A stretch of 29,245 nucleotides of DNA, taken from the NCBI GenBank assembly GCA_046260765.1, contig JBHEOO010000035.1, positions 1 through 29,245 on the forward strand, given 5' to 3'. The notes under the pieces were generated by a model. The model did not search any database, was not told where the DNA came from, and saw only the letters and a program-made list of their open reading frames with translations. Shown in pieces: positions 15,474 to 23,931 of the stretch. Origin of the DNA: Chromatocurvus sp046260765. Lineage in GTDB: Bacteria > Pseudomonadota > Gammaproteobacteria > Pseudomonadales > Halieaceae. The stretch's first letter is position 1. Every line of letters begins with the position of its first letter. Made by a program: the position numbers and the translations under genes.

Positions 15474-17242
15474 TGCGGCGGGAACTGCTCGACAAAGCCA
15501 CGCGGCGCCTCATGCGCCGCGAGCCCGGCGATGACCGGGCACTGCGCGAGACTGGCCTGCATCCACTGCTGGCGCGCACCTATGCGGCACGAGGTGTTAC
15601 TGACCCGGCGCTGCTGAATCTTGATCTTGCGGGCTTGCTGTCACCCGATCGCCTGCTGCATGTCGACCGCGCAGCGCAGCGCCTGGCGCAGGCGCTCAGG
15701 GAGGGGGAATCCCTGCTGCTGGTTGGCGATTTTGACGCCGATGGGGCGACGAGCTGTGCGCTGGCCGTGCGCGCGCTGCGGGCCTTCGGTGGCACCCGGG
15801 TGGACTATCTCGTGCCCAATCGGTTTGACTACGGCTACGGGCTGAGCCCGGAGATCGTCGCCCTCGCCCGCGAGCGATCGCCGGACCTGATCATTACCGT
15901 GGACAACGGTATTTCCAGCGTTGACGGGGTTGCAGCCGCGGTCGCATCCGGTATTGATGTTCTCGTTACTGATCATCACCTTCCCGGGGAGGTGACACCC
16001 GCTGCGGGGATTATCGTCAACCCGAATCAGCCAGACTGCAATTTTCCGAGCAAGCATCTGGCGGGCGTCGGCGTAATCTTTTACGTCATGCTGGCACTGC
16101 GTCGACATCTGCGCGAACTGGGCTGGTTCGAGCAGCAGGGTCTGGCAATACCGCACCTTGGCCAATTCCTCGATCTCGTGGCTCTCGGTACGGTTGCCGA
16201 CGTGGTGCCACTGGATCACAACAACCGCATACTGGTGCAGGCAGGCCTGCAGCGGATTCGCGCGGGGCGTGCCTGCGCCGGCATACGCGCGCTGCTGGAG
16301 GTTGCAGGCCGCAGGGCGGCGGGGGTGGTGGCGAGCGATCTCGGTTTTGCGGTCGGGCCACGACTGAACGCGGCAGGTCGGCTCGATGATATGTCCATCG
16401 GTATTGAGTGTCTGCTGGCTGACGACGAGTCCGTTGCCTCTGGCTACGCCCGCCGGCTGGACCAGCTCAACCGCGACAGGCGCCTCATCGAGCGCGGCAT
16501 GCAGGACGAAGCGCTGCGTCTGCTTGGCAGTATGCAGATTGACAGGCTGCCGGTACCCGCGGCGCTGGCGCTCTACGAGCCCGGCTGGCACCAGGGCGTT
16601 GTCGGCATACTCGCATCGCGTATCAAGGAGCGCCTGCACCGCCCTGTCGTCGCCTTCGCCGATGCGGAGGAGGGTGAACTGAAGGGCTCGGCACGCTCCA
16701 TCCCCGGCGTCCATATCCGCGATGTGCTCGCGGCTATTGATGCGCGTCATCCGGGACTGATCGGCAAGTTCGGCGGGCACGCGATGGCTGCGGGACTGAG
16801 TCTCCCGGCGTCGGCGCTGAGCGATTTTGCGCAGGCGCTGTCGGCGGAGGTTGAGCGGGTGGCCAGTGCCGAGGATCTTGAGGCCTTGCTACACAGCGAC
16901 GGAGGACTCGCAGCGGCGGAGTTCGATGTCGCCCTCGCGGAGGAACTGCGATTGGCAGGACCCTGGGGTCAGCACTTCCCCGAGCCAGTATTTGACGGTT
17001 GCTTCGACGTTATGAGTCAGCGGCTCGTCGGCGAGCGTCATCTGAAGCTGGTGCTGCGGGTCCCCGGGAGTGATCGCTTGCTGGACGCCATTGCCTTCAA
17101 TATCGACCCCGCGATATGGCCAGACCCAGAGGCGCAGTCTCTGTCGCTGGTGTATCGCCTTGACGTGAACGAGTTCCGCGGGCAGCGCAGCCTACAGCTG
17201 GTTGTACAGCACCTTACGGTAGTCCCGGCAGCAGATGGCTAG
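15473..17242 (+). CDS. recJ: Single-strand-specific 5'-3' exonuclease RecJ
   Basis: RecJ degrades single-stranded DNA 5' to 3' in RecF-pathway recombination, mismatch repair and base-excision repair. The protein has 589 residues with the DHH-family metal motifs: LVGDFDADGATS (Asp86, Asp88, Asp90), ITVDNGIS (Asp144), VTDHHLPG (Asp167-His168-His169) and VALGTVADVVPL (Asp243). GPRLNAAGRLDDM and the DHHA1-type GKFGGHAMAAGLSLP follow. The ATG at 15473 shares one base with the thrC stop. In E. coli recJ directly follows dsbC; here alaC-hom-thrC lie between them. Confidence 0.96.
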   Translation: MRRELLDKATRRLMRREPGDDRALRETGLHPLLARTYAARGVTDPALLNLDLAGLLSPDRLLHVDRAAQRLAQALREGESLLLVGDFDADGATSCALAVRALRAFGGTRVDYLVPNRFDYGYGLSPEIVALARERSPDLIITVDNGISSVDGVAAAVASGIDVLVTDHHLPGEVTPAAGIIVNPNQPDCNFPSKHLAGVGVIFYVMLALRRHLRELGWFEQQGLAIPHLGQFLDLVALGTVADVVPLDHNNRILVQAGLQRIRAGRACAGIRALLEVAGRRAAGVVASDLGFAVGPRLNAAGRLDDMSIGIECLLADDESVASGYARRLDQLNRDRRLIERGMQDEALRLLGSMQIDRLPVPAALALYEPGWHQGVVGILASRIKERLHRPVVAFADAEEGELKGSARSIPGVHIRDVLAAIDARHPGLIGKFGGHAMAAGLSLPASALSDFAQALSAEVERVASAEDLEALLHSDGGLAAAEFDVALAEELRLAGPWGQHFPEPVFDGCFDVMSQRLVGERHLKLVLRVPGSDRLLDAIAFNIDPAIWPDPEAQSLSLVYRLDVNEFRGQRSLQLVVQHLTVVPAADG

Positions 17243-17252
17243 TACAGACGCG

Positions 17253-17282
17253 TTCACGCGGGTGGCGTGCCTGCGGTAGAAT
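17253..17282 (+). promoter_or_regulatory. Possible prfB promoter
   Basis: TTCACG (17253-17258, 4 of 6) and TAGAAT (17277-17282, 5 of 6) are spaced by 18 bases in the recJ-prfB gap. A start near 17289 would leave a leader of about 23 bases. Confidence 0.4.
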
Positions 17283-17311
17283 GGGCGGCTACTTCACAGG
17301 AAACCATCGCC

Positions 17312-18410
17312 ATGTTGGAAATCAATCTCATCTTGCAACGATTAAAGGATATGGAAGCGCGCACCGACGTGCTTAGGGGGTATCTTTGACTTTGATGGAC
17401 GCAAGGAGCGCCTGACAGAAGTCGAACACGAGCTCGCCGAGCCCAGTGTCTGGGAAGATCCGGAGCGCGCGCAGGAGCTTGGCAGGGAGCGGGCATCGCT
17501 TGAGAACATTGTCCAGACGCTGGAAACGCTGACCAGTGGCACCCGTGACACCAGCGATCTCATCGAACTCGCGGCCACCGAAGACGATACGGATACCCTC
17601 TCGGAGGTGGAAACAGAAATCGACCAGCTGGATGCGCTGCTGGCAAAACTGGAATTTCGCCGCATGTTCAGCGGGGAAATGGATCCCAACAACGCGTATC
17701 TCGACATACAGGCAGGCTCGGGAGGCACCGAGGCGCAGGACTGGGGTGAAATGTTGTTGCGCATGTATCTGCGCTGGGGTGAGGCCAAGGGTTTCGACAC
17801 CGAGCTGATCGAGGTGTCTGCTGGCGAGGTGGCAGGGATCAAGAGCGCCACCATCAAGTTCGGGGGAGAGTACGCCTTCGGCTGGCTGCGCACCGAAACC
17901 GGCGTGCACCGACTCGTACGCAAATCGCCCTTCGATTCGGGGAACCGGCGGCATACGTCCTTCGCCTCGGTTTTCGTCTCCCCCGAGATCGACGACAACA
18001 TTGAGATCGACATCAACCCTGCGGATCTGCGTGTAGACACCTATCGCGCCTCGGGCGCCGGCGGACAGCACATCAACAAGACCGACTCCGCCGTGCGTCT
18101 CACGCACGCGCCTTCAGGTATTGTCGTGCAGTGCCAGACCGAGCGCTCGCAGCACCAGAACCGCGACAACGCCATGAAGCTGCTGCGCGCCAAGCTGTAT
18201 GAAATGGAAGTGCTCAAGCGCAGCGAAGAAAAGCAGGCGATGGAAGACAGCAAAGCGGATATCGGCTGGGGCAGCCAGATACGGTCCTACGTGCTCGACG
18301 CCTCACGCATCAAGGATCTGCGCACCGGCGTGGAAACGACTAACACACAGGCCGTGCTTGACGGTGACATCGATGATTTCATTGAGGCGTCGCTGAAGAG
18401 CGGCCTATAG
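17312..18410 (+). CDS. prfB: Peptide chain release factor 2, with programmed +1 frameshift
   Basis: RF2 recognises UGA and UAA and triggers release of the finished peptide. The coding sequence is joined: 17312-17386 (25 codons ending ...RGYL), then a +1 shift and 17388-18410 (starting DFDGRKERL), giving 365 residues, the same length as E. coli RF2. After joining, the anticodon-like SPF falls at 205-207 and GGQ at 250-252, as in E. coli. The in-frame TGA at 17387 is the autoregulatory stop: when RF2 is scarce, ribosomes pause, slip and make more RF2. The gene is intact, not broken. lysS follows after 13 bases. Confidence 0.98.
17375..17390 (+). promoter_or_regulatory. prfB: prfB programmed frameshift site
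   Basis: An internal Shine-Dalgarno-like AGGGGG (17375-17380) lies three bases before CTT TGA C (17384-17390). This is the classical RF2 recoding element: slippery CUU in the P site, stop UGA, then C as the poor fourth base of termination. A second CTT TGA follows immediately in the zero frame (17390-17395). Confidence 0.96.
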
Positions 18411-18423
18411 GCGGATACTGGCT

Positions 18424-19932
18424 ATGACGGAAGCAAACGGCGATTCTCAGCAGGCGGCTGAAGACGCACAGGACGAAAACCGACTGATAGCCGAGAGGCG
18501 TGCCAAGCTCGCCGGGCTGCGCGAGCGAGGCAACGCGTTTCCTAATGATTTTCGTCGCACTGCCATGGCCGCCGAGCTGCAGGCGCGTTACGGCGATTCG
18601 GCCAAGGACGATCTGGAGCAGCGCAATGACGAGTACGCCGTGGCCGGGCGTCTGGTGCGTAACCGCGGGGCGTTTTTGCTGATACAGGACGGCTCGGCGC
18701 AGATACAGCTATACATCAATCGCAAGGTGCTCGACGCCGCAACACTGGACGGTATCAAGTCCTGGGATCTCGGCGATATCGTCGCTGCCCGCGGACCCCT
18801 GCACAAATCCGGCAAGGGCGATCTTTACATCAACATGGAGGAGGCCCGGCTGCTGACCAAGGCGCTGCGGCCGCTGCCGGACAAATACCACGGCTTATCC
18901 GACCAGGAACTTCGGTATCGGCAGCGCTACGTCGACCTGATCGTAAACGCGGACTCCCGCCTGGTGTTCGAGCGTCGCTCAAGGATTGTCACCTTCATCC
19001 GCGAGTACATGAATCAGCGCGGCTTCATGGAAGTGGAGACACCCATGATGCAGGTGATTCCCGGTGGTGCCGCCGCAAAACCGTTTGTCACCCACCACAA
19101 CGCGCTGGATCTCGACATGTACCTGCGCGTCGCACCGGAGCTTTATCTGAAGCGTCTCACCGTCGGTGGCTTCGAACGCGTCTACGAAATCAATCGCAAT
19201 TTCCGTAACGAGGGACTATCTACCCGGCATAATCCCGAGTTCACCATGCTCGAGTATTACTGGGCATATGCGGATTATCGCGATGCCATGGACTTGACCG
19301 AAAACATGCTGAGGGGACTGGCGGAGTCTGTGCTGGGCAGCACCACGGTGCATTACCAGGGTACGGATTATGACTTCTCCCGGCCGTTTCGGCGCCTGAC
19401 GCTGTTCGACTCAATCCTTGAATACAATCCTGATGTGTCCGCGGAGCAACTCGGCGAGGCGGCGGCAGCCCGGGCGCTTGCAACGTCACTCGGTATCCCC
19501 CTTAAGGATAGTTGGGGTCTCGGCAAGGTGCAGCTGGAGATCTTCGAACACAGCGTAGAGGATCGACTGGATCAACCCACCTTCATAACCGCTTACCCGA
19601 CGGAAGTGTCGCCTCTGGCGCGCCGCAGCGACGATGATCCGTTTGTCACCGAGCGCTTCGAGTTCTTTGTCGGCGGTCGCGAGCTCGCTAACGGCTTTTC
19701 CGAGCTCAATGATGCGGAGGACCAGGCTGCGCGTTTCCGCGATCAGGTGGCAGAGAAAGAGGCGGGCGATGAGGAGGCCATGCATTACGATCACGACTAC
19801 GTGCGTGCACTGGAATACGGTATGCCGCCGACTGTCGGCGAGGGCATCGGCATCGATCGCCTGGTCATGCTGCTGACCGATTCGCCCTCCATACGCGATG
19901 TGCTGTTGTTTCCACATCTTCGACCGGAGTGA
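18424..19932 (+). CDS. lysS: Lysyl-tRNA synthetase, class II
   Basis: LysS charges tRNA-Lys with lysine. The protein has 502 residues, close to E. coli LysS. An N-terminal OB-fold anticodon domain (about 60-165, with VAGRLVRNRGAFLLIQDG) precedes the class II catalytic core: FMEVETPMMQ, motif 2 FRNEGLSTRHNPEFTMLEYY and motif 3 GEGIGIDRLVMLLTDSPS. The prfB-lysS neighbourhood is conserved in E. coli. The lipoprotein gene begins 13 bases after its stop and is probably co-transcribed. Confidence 0.97.
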   Translation: MTEANGDSQQAAEDAQDENRLIAERRAKLAGLRERGNAFPNDFRRTAMAAELQARYGDSAKDDLEQRNDEYAVAGRLVRNRGAFLLIQDGSAQIQLYINRKVLDAATLDGIKSWDLGDIVAARGPLHKSGKGDLYINMEEARLLTKALRPLPDKYHGLSDQELRYRQRYVDLIVNADSRLVFERRSRIVTFIREYMNQRGFMEVETPMMQVIPGGAAAKPFVTHHNALDLDMYLRVAPELYLKRLTVGGFERVYEINRNFRNEGLSTRHNPEFTMLEYYWAYADYRDAMDLTENMLRGLAESVLGSTTVHYQGTDYDFSRPFRRLTLFDSILEYNPDVSAEQLGEAAAARALATSLGIPLKDSWGLGKVQLEIFEHSVEDRLDQPTFITAYPTEVSPLARRSDDDPFVTERFEFFVGGRELANGFSELNDAEDQAARFRDQVAEKEAGDEEAMHYDHDYVRALEYGMPPTVGEGIGIDRLVMLLTDSPSIRDVLLFPHLRPE

Positions 19933-19945
19933 CCCGGAGGTGAAT

Positions 19946-20545
19946 ATGATTTATCAACAGGCGTATCCCCGGACGGCGTGCCTGGTGCTGATACTTCTTC
20001 TGCAGGCCTGCGTCATAAACGCGCCCGAGCCCGAGAGCGAACCGGTGCCGACAGCTCAGCGTGCGGGTCGCGATGTGGAACTGAACCTCAACCTGCCTGA
20101 GCCTGGCGACTGCAACTGCCAGCCAGACGAAGGCGTGGTGGACTATACGTTTCTCGAGCGCGGCATGCAGGCGCTTGCCCGCGGCGAGTATATTGAGGCG
20201 GTGCAGCAGTTTCAGCGCTACCAGCGTCTGGAAAAGGGTGACACCGCTCGCTGGGAATCGGAGCTGGCTATTGCCTATGTCAGCATGCTGCCTCGCAGTC
20301 CATTCTACGATGCTGATGCTGCACTGATCTCGTTTACGCAGCTGCAGCGTGACTATCGCGAGGACATGCAGCTGAACGACAGCATTGCAATGCTCTACGA
20401 AGCGCTGGACGCTTTTCTGCAGCAGGCCAAGCACCTGGACGATCTCGAGAGCAGTAATGCCATCCTCAAGGAAGATCTGGAGAAGCGCGAGCAGGCGCTC
20501 AAGCGGCTGCGGGAATTGACCCTGGGTCAGCGGGAAGCTCGATAG
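19946..20545 (+). CDS. Lipoprotein with helical repeats and C-terminal coiled coil
   Basis: The protein has 199 residues. Its signal peptide ends in the lipobox LQAC with Cys22, followed by Val23, which fits outer-membrane sorting. A Pro/Glu-rich linker leads to a CNC pair (Cys56, Cys58), then helices resembling a TPR pair (about 66-155, with GMQALARGEYIEAVQQFQRY) and a charged coiled coil (about 162-192). GGAGG lies before the ATG. No family is certain, but lipobox, helical body and terminal coiled coil recall QseG/YfhG, the lipoprotein partner of sensor kinase QseE/GlrK. Its 3' end overlaps the convergent sensor kinase gene by 47 bases. Expression is probably from the lysS transcript. Confidence 0.8.
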   Translation: MIYQQAYPRTACLVLILLLQACVINAPEPESEPVPTAQRAGRDVELNLNLPEPGDCNCQPDEGVVDYTFLERGMQALARGEYIEAVQQFQRYQRLEKGDTARWESELAIAYVSMLPRSPFYDADAALISFTQLQRDYREDMQLNDSIAMLYEALDAFLQQAKHLDDLESSNAILKEDLEKREQALKRLRELTLGQREAR

Positions 20546-22025
20546 TAAAGGTGGCGCCGCCCCCGGGCGTGCTGTCGACTGATAGTCGTCCGCCCATGAG
20601 CTGACAGTACTCGCGGCTGATCGCAAGTCCCAGCCCCGTCCCACCATAGGCAGCGCTGGTTCCCGCTTCGGCCTGAACAAAGGCCTCGAAGACCTTCTCC
20701 TGCTGCTCTTGCGTCATGCCGATGCCTGTATCGGCAACGGCGATCCATAGGTCGTAGGGCGCGCCGCCGCGGCGGGCGGACAGGGAAATATTGCCCTCGT
20801 GGGTGAACTTGTTGGCGTTGCTCAGCAGGTTGATCAGGACCTGGCGGAACTTGCCGGCGTCTGAGTGCAGCGTCGGCAAATCCTCGGCAAAGTCGATAGT
20901 CAGCTGGTTGTTTTTTTTCTGGAGTATCGGAACAAGGCTCTCGCAGACGTGGTGCAGAACCGCCTCGGGTCGGAATTTCTCAAAATTCAGGGCCATTTTT
21001 CCGGTTTCAATCTTGGACAGGTCGAGTATGTCGTCGATCAGCGCCAGAAGCTGTCGGCCCGAGAGGGTGACGCGCCCCAGATCTTCCTGAAATTGCTGTC
21101 GGTTGATTCGCTTCCGGTCATCCAGCTCGTCGTGCAGCATTTCGCTGTAGCCGATTATCGCATTCAACGGCGTGCGTAGCTCATGGCTGACGTTGGCGAG
21201 GAAAATGCTTTTGGCGGCGTTGGCCTCGTCTGCGTCGCGTTTTGCCTGCTGTTCTTCCTCAATTGCCGCGCGCAGCTTGTCGGACATGGTGTTGAAGGCA
21301 TCCGCCAGGTCGCCGAGTTCTCCATCGTCGTCGATATCCTCGATGCGATAGTCGAGGTCACCACTGCCGATGCGTTCAGTGCCCCGCTTCAGTCGCTTTA
21401 GCGAGTCATTGGTGTAGCTGACCAGGAAGAAGCCCAGAATTGCGGTCAGGAATATTGAAGCGATGAAGCCAATAACGGTAATGCGATCGGTGAGCGCGAT
21501 GGTGCGGTCGATAACGCTGGCACGCTGCACCGCGATGAATGCCTGGCGCTGTTCCAGCTCCTTGAGTCGCTGGCTGGCTTCGAGAAAGGGCAGGGGATCA
21601 TCTACCTCAGCGGCGAAGGCCTCGTCGTTGTAGTTGCGATAGAACGACAGCCACTCGTCGAGAAGCGTATTGCCGCTGCCCAGCAGGCGTTCGAACTGTA
21701 GCTGGGTGACATCGCGGCTCAGAGCGCCGAGATTGCGTATGCGCTCGCGGATGTTGCCGATATCTGAAACCGCACGCTCCTGTTCCCGGTCGTCAAGCCG
21801 ATCATCTGTGGTTTCGCGGAGCGTTGCCAGCACCAGAATCTGCTGGCGCTGGTCGTTCAGCATCTGTTCCAGCTCCGTGGACAGCTGGGCCGCTTCCACC
21901 GCCTGCCGGTAAGCAACCATACTCTCGCTACGCGCATAACTGCCCCAGAAGTGCGTGCCAACGTTGACGGCGAACAGCACCAGAATGGTGAATAGCGACA
22001 GCGTCAGTCGGCGGCGCAGGCTCAT
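20499..22025 (-). CDS. Membrane sensor histidine kinase with HAMP domain
   Basis: The protein has 508 residues. Membrane helix 1 (about 7-27) and helix 2 (about 183-204) flank a periplasmic, mainly helical region of about 155 residues, probably a four-helix-bundle sensor. Then come HAMP (205-257), a HisKA dimerisation domain with phospho-acceptor His281 in SHELRTPLNAIIGYSEML, and an HATPase domain with NLLSNANKFTH, VADTGIGM and GGTGLGLAIS. It has no receiver of its own. The ATG overlaps the stop of the upstream receiver gene (ATGA). The ligand is unknown. The likely targets are the receiver and the cyclase encoded in the same operon. Confidence 0.93.
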   Translation of the reverse strand: MSLRRRLTLSLFTILVLFAVNVGTHFWGSYARSESMVAYRQAVEAAQLSTELEQMLNDQRQQILVLATLRETTDDRLDDREQERAVSDIGNIRERIRNLGALSRDVTQLQFERLLGSGNTLLDEWLSFYRNYNDEAFAAEVDDPLPFLEASQRLKELEQRQAFIAVQRASVIDRTIALTDRITVIGFIASIFLTAILGFFLVSYTNDSLKRLKRGTERIGSGDLDYRIEDIDDDGELGDLADAFNTMSDKLRAAIEEEQQAKRDADEANAAKSIFLANVSHELRTPLNAIIGYSEMLHDELDDRKRINRQQFQEDLGRVTLSGRQLLALIDDILDLSKIETGKMALNFEKFRPEAVLHHVCESLVPILQKKNNQLTIDFAEDLPTLHSDAGKFRQVLINLLSNANKFTHEGNISLSARRGGAPYDLWIAVADTGIGMTQEQQEKVFEAFVQAEAGTSAAYGGTGLGLAISREYCQLMGGRLSVDSTPGGGATFTIELPADPGSIPAAA

Positions 22026-22393
22026 GACGGGATGTAGGTCCGGATCTTTTCCAGCAGCTGCGGAAAGTCCACAGGCTTTGTGGCGAAGTCATCGCAGCCT
22101 GCAGCAAGCGCACTCTGACGATCATCCGCCATGGCATGCGCCGTGAGGGCAATGATCGGAATCTGACGCATTCGGGGATCGGCCCGCGCGCTGCGACAGG
22201 CGGTCCAGCCGTCCATCACCGGCAGGCTCATATCCATGAGCACCAGCGCGGGTTTCCGCTCACGCATGATTTTCAGGGCCTGCTCTCCGTCTGCGGCTGT
22301 TACTACCTCAAAGCCCGCGCGACCGAGGCGGCGGCTGAGCATGTCCCGACCCAGCTCGTTGTCCTCTACCAGGAGAATGCAGGAGGCTTTCAT
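22022..22393 (-). CDS. Single-domain CheY-like response regulator
   Basis: The protein has 123 residues and consists only of a receiver domain. The acidic pocket (Glu10, Asp11), phospho-acceptor Asp54 (LVLMDMSLPVMDGW), Thr84 (IALTAHAM) and Lys106 (ATKPVDF) are all present, so it should be phosphorylatable. It has no output domain and so may act as a phospho-shuttle, a phosphate sink or a protein-binding switch, as in a multistep phosphorelay. It overlaps both operon neighbours by four bases (ATGA at each end), which argues for tightly coupled, near-stoichiometric synthesis with the cyclase and kinase. Confidence 0.93.
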   Translation of the reverse strand: MKASCILLVEDNELGRDMLSRRLGRAGFEVVTAADGEQALKIMRERKPALVLMDMSLPVMDGWTACRSARADPRMRQIPIIALTAHAMADDRQSALAAGCDDFATKPVDFPQLLEKIRTYIPS

Positions 22394-23874
22394 GGCAGCG
22401 CGCCCAGCACTCGATGAATGTGCAGTGGGTCATCCATTCCGGGCGCACGGATCTCGCGGCTGTCATCGACGCGGTACCGGCCCTGAAGTTTCTGCAGTGT
22501 GGCGTCAGCAATCACCACGTCGCCGCCGCGTGTGACGTCTTCGATGCGCGCCGTGACATTCATGGCGTGGCCTACAAAGCCATACTTGCTGCGTCTTTCC
22601 GAGCCGATGTTGCCGGCGATGACCTGTCCGGTGTTCAGGGCGATACCGGTGTGCAGAGCCGGAAAGCCCTCCCTGGCATTCTCCCGGTTCAGCGCGTCGT
22701 GGGCTGCCTGCATGGCGAGCGCACACTGCACGGCGCGATCGGCGTCGTCCTCACGATGCTGCGGTGCGCCAAAAACGGCGAGGATGGCATCGCCGATGAA
22801 TTCATCGATCGTGCCCTGGTAGCTGAGAATGATATCTGTCATGGCGCCCAGATAGCGGTTGAGCATGCGCACCACCTCGGTCGGCTCCAGTTGCTCACAC
22901 AGGGTGGTGAAGCCGCGAATGTCTGACATGAGAATGGTCACCTCCCGCAGCTTACCGCCAAGGTCCAGACCCTCTGGCCGCTCGAGGATATCGGTGACGA
23001 TCTCGTCTGACAGATAGCGGCCAAATGTCGCACGAATGAACTGTTCGTTGCGCTCCAGCTGCTGGCGGTACTGCTCCTCCCTGTCGTGCCAGCGCTTGCG
23101 CTCAATACCGGCTTTTATCCGCGCCTGCAGCAGCACCGGGTTGAAAGGCTTGAACAGATAGTCGTCGGCGCCCGCCTCGATACAGCGGATGATGCCCTGC
23201 ATGTCCTGATGCCCTGAGATCACGATCACCGGGGTTGCATGCCAGTCTGGATGCTCTTTTATCAGCTGCAGAACCTCATGGCCGTCCATGTTCGGCATCA
23301 GCAGGTCAAGTAGCACCACATCGACATCGGCCTGCCCAAGAATGACCAGCGCTTCCTCGCCGCTGGCCGCAGTGACAACGGAATGGCCGCAGCGTGACAG
23401 GTAGCGTGCGACGAGCTCCCTGTTTTCCAGGCGATCATCCACGGCGAGAATGAAGCCGGGCTCACCTGCTATGGTAATACCTGCGCCGGATTCAAGGTCC
23501 GGCGACGTGGGGTCTTCCGCGCTGCGGGTTGCCAGGAGAAGGCGCTGCAGCGCAGCCGACAGTGCTGCCGCACTGCCTGCGGGTAACTGCTCTGCCAGCA
23601 TTTCGCCATACCCGCGCAACGCGCTCAGTTGATTGCGGACATCATGCCGGCTCTGTGCAGCGGTATCGGCCAGCATGCCTGCCATGTCCTCCGCGGCTTT
23701 GCGCAGGCTCTTGAAGTCTTCACAGGCCGTTGTCGTTAGCCCCGCCGGCGCGGCGATATCCAGCAGCTCACCGATGGCCCGCAGGAGGGCTTCGCGCCAG
23801 GGATAGACGGTGGCGGCATCTGTCGGAGGCTGCGGCGCTGACTGCAGCGTGCTTTCCTGCTCTTCATGTTCCAT
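22390..23874 (-). CDS. H-box, receiver and class III nucleotide cyclase protein
   Basis: The protein has 494 residues. Residues 70-118 hold an H-box-like helix (RHDVRNQLSALRGYGEML, His78) with no ATPase domain after it. A receiver follows (about 140-260: Asp146, Asp147, Asp190 in VVLLDLLMPNMDGHE, Ser220, Lys242), then a helical linker and a class III cyclase (about 305-492). The cyclase keeps both metal aspartates (Asp318 in MSDIRGF, Asp362 in FIGDAILAVFG) and the transition-state Asn439 and Arg443. The purine-specifying positions are Glu358 and Gly432, where adenylyl cyclases have Lys and Asp or Thr. It should therefore make cyclic nucleotide under phosphorylation control, with GTP possible. 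The ATG at 23874 is chosen because extension to 24108 would run antisense across the CRP-like gene. No Shine-Dalgarno is visible. Confidence 0.88.
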   Translation of the reverse strand: MEHEEQESTLQSAPQPPTDAATVYPWREALLRAIGELLDIAAPAGLTTTACEDFKSLRKAAEDMAGMLADTAAQSRHDVRNQLSALRGYGEMLAEQLPAGSAAALSAALQRLLLATRSAEDPTSPDLESGAGITIAGEPGFILAVDDRLENRELVARYLSRCGHSVVTAASGEEALVILGQADVDVVLLDLLMPNMDGHEVLQLIKEHPDWHATPVIVISGHQDMQGIIRCIEAGADDYLFKPFNPVLLQARIKAGIERKRWHDREEQYRQQLERNEQFIRATFGRYLSDEIVTDILERPEGLDLGGKLREVTILMSDIRGFTTLCEQLEPTEVVRMLNRYLGAMTDIILSYQGTIDEFIGDAILAVFGAPQHREDDADRAVQCALAMQAAHDALNRENAREGFPALHTGIALNTGQVIAGNIGSERRSKYGFVGHAMNVTARIEDVTRGGDVVIADATLQKLQGRYRVDDSREIRAPGMDDPLHIHRVLGALP

Positions 23875-23882
23875 GCGCCGGG

Positions 23883-23931
23883 AGTATAGCCGTGCACTGC
23901 CTGTCGGGGAAATGCCGAGGGCAAGGTGCAC
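23883..23931. promoter_or_regulatory. Cyclase/CRP-like divergent control region with two GTGCAC hexamers
   Basis: A minus-strand TATACT (23888-23883) lies just upstream of the cyclase ATG, and a plus-strand TACTAT (23950-23955) precedes the CRP-like gene; both have weak -35 boxes. Identical self-complementary hexamers GTGCAC lie at 23892-23897 and 23926-23931, 34 bases apart. The first is between the cyclase -10 and -35 and the second overlaps the -35 position of the CRP-like gene. They could be regulator contacts, but no full CRP site (TGTGA-N6-TCACA) was seen. Confidence 0.25.

Noticed and set aside
17312..17389. prfB as a frameshifted pseudogene, or a shorter protein starting at 17607.
   Set aside because: The break is exactly the conserved RF2 programmed frameshift site, and joining restores normal length and SPF/GGQ numbering.
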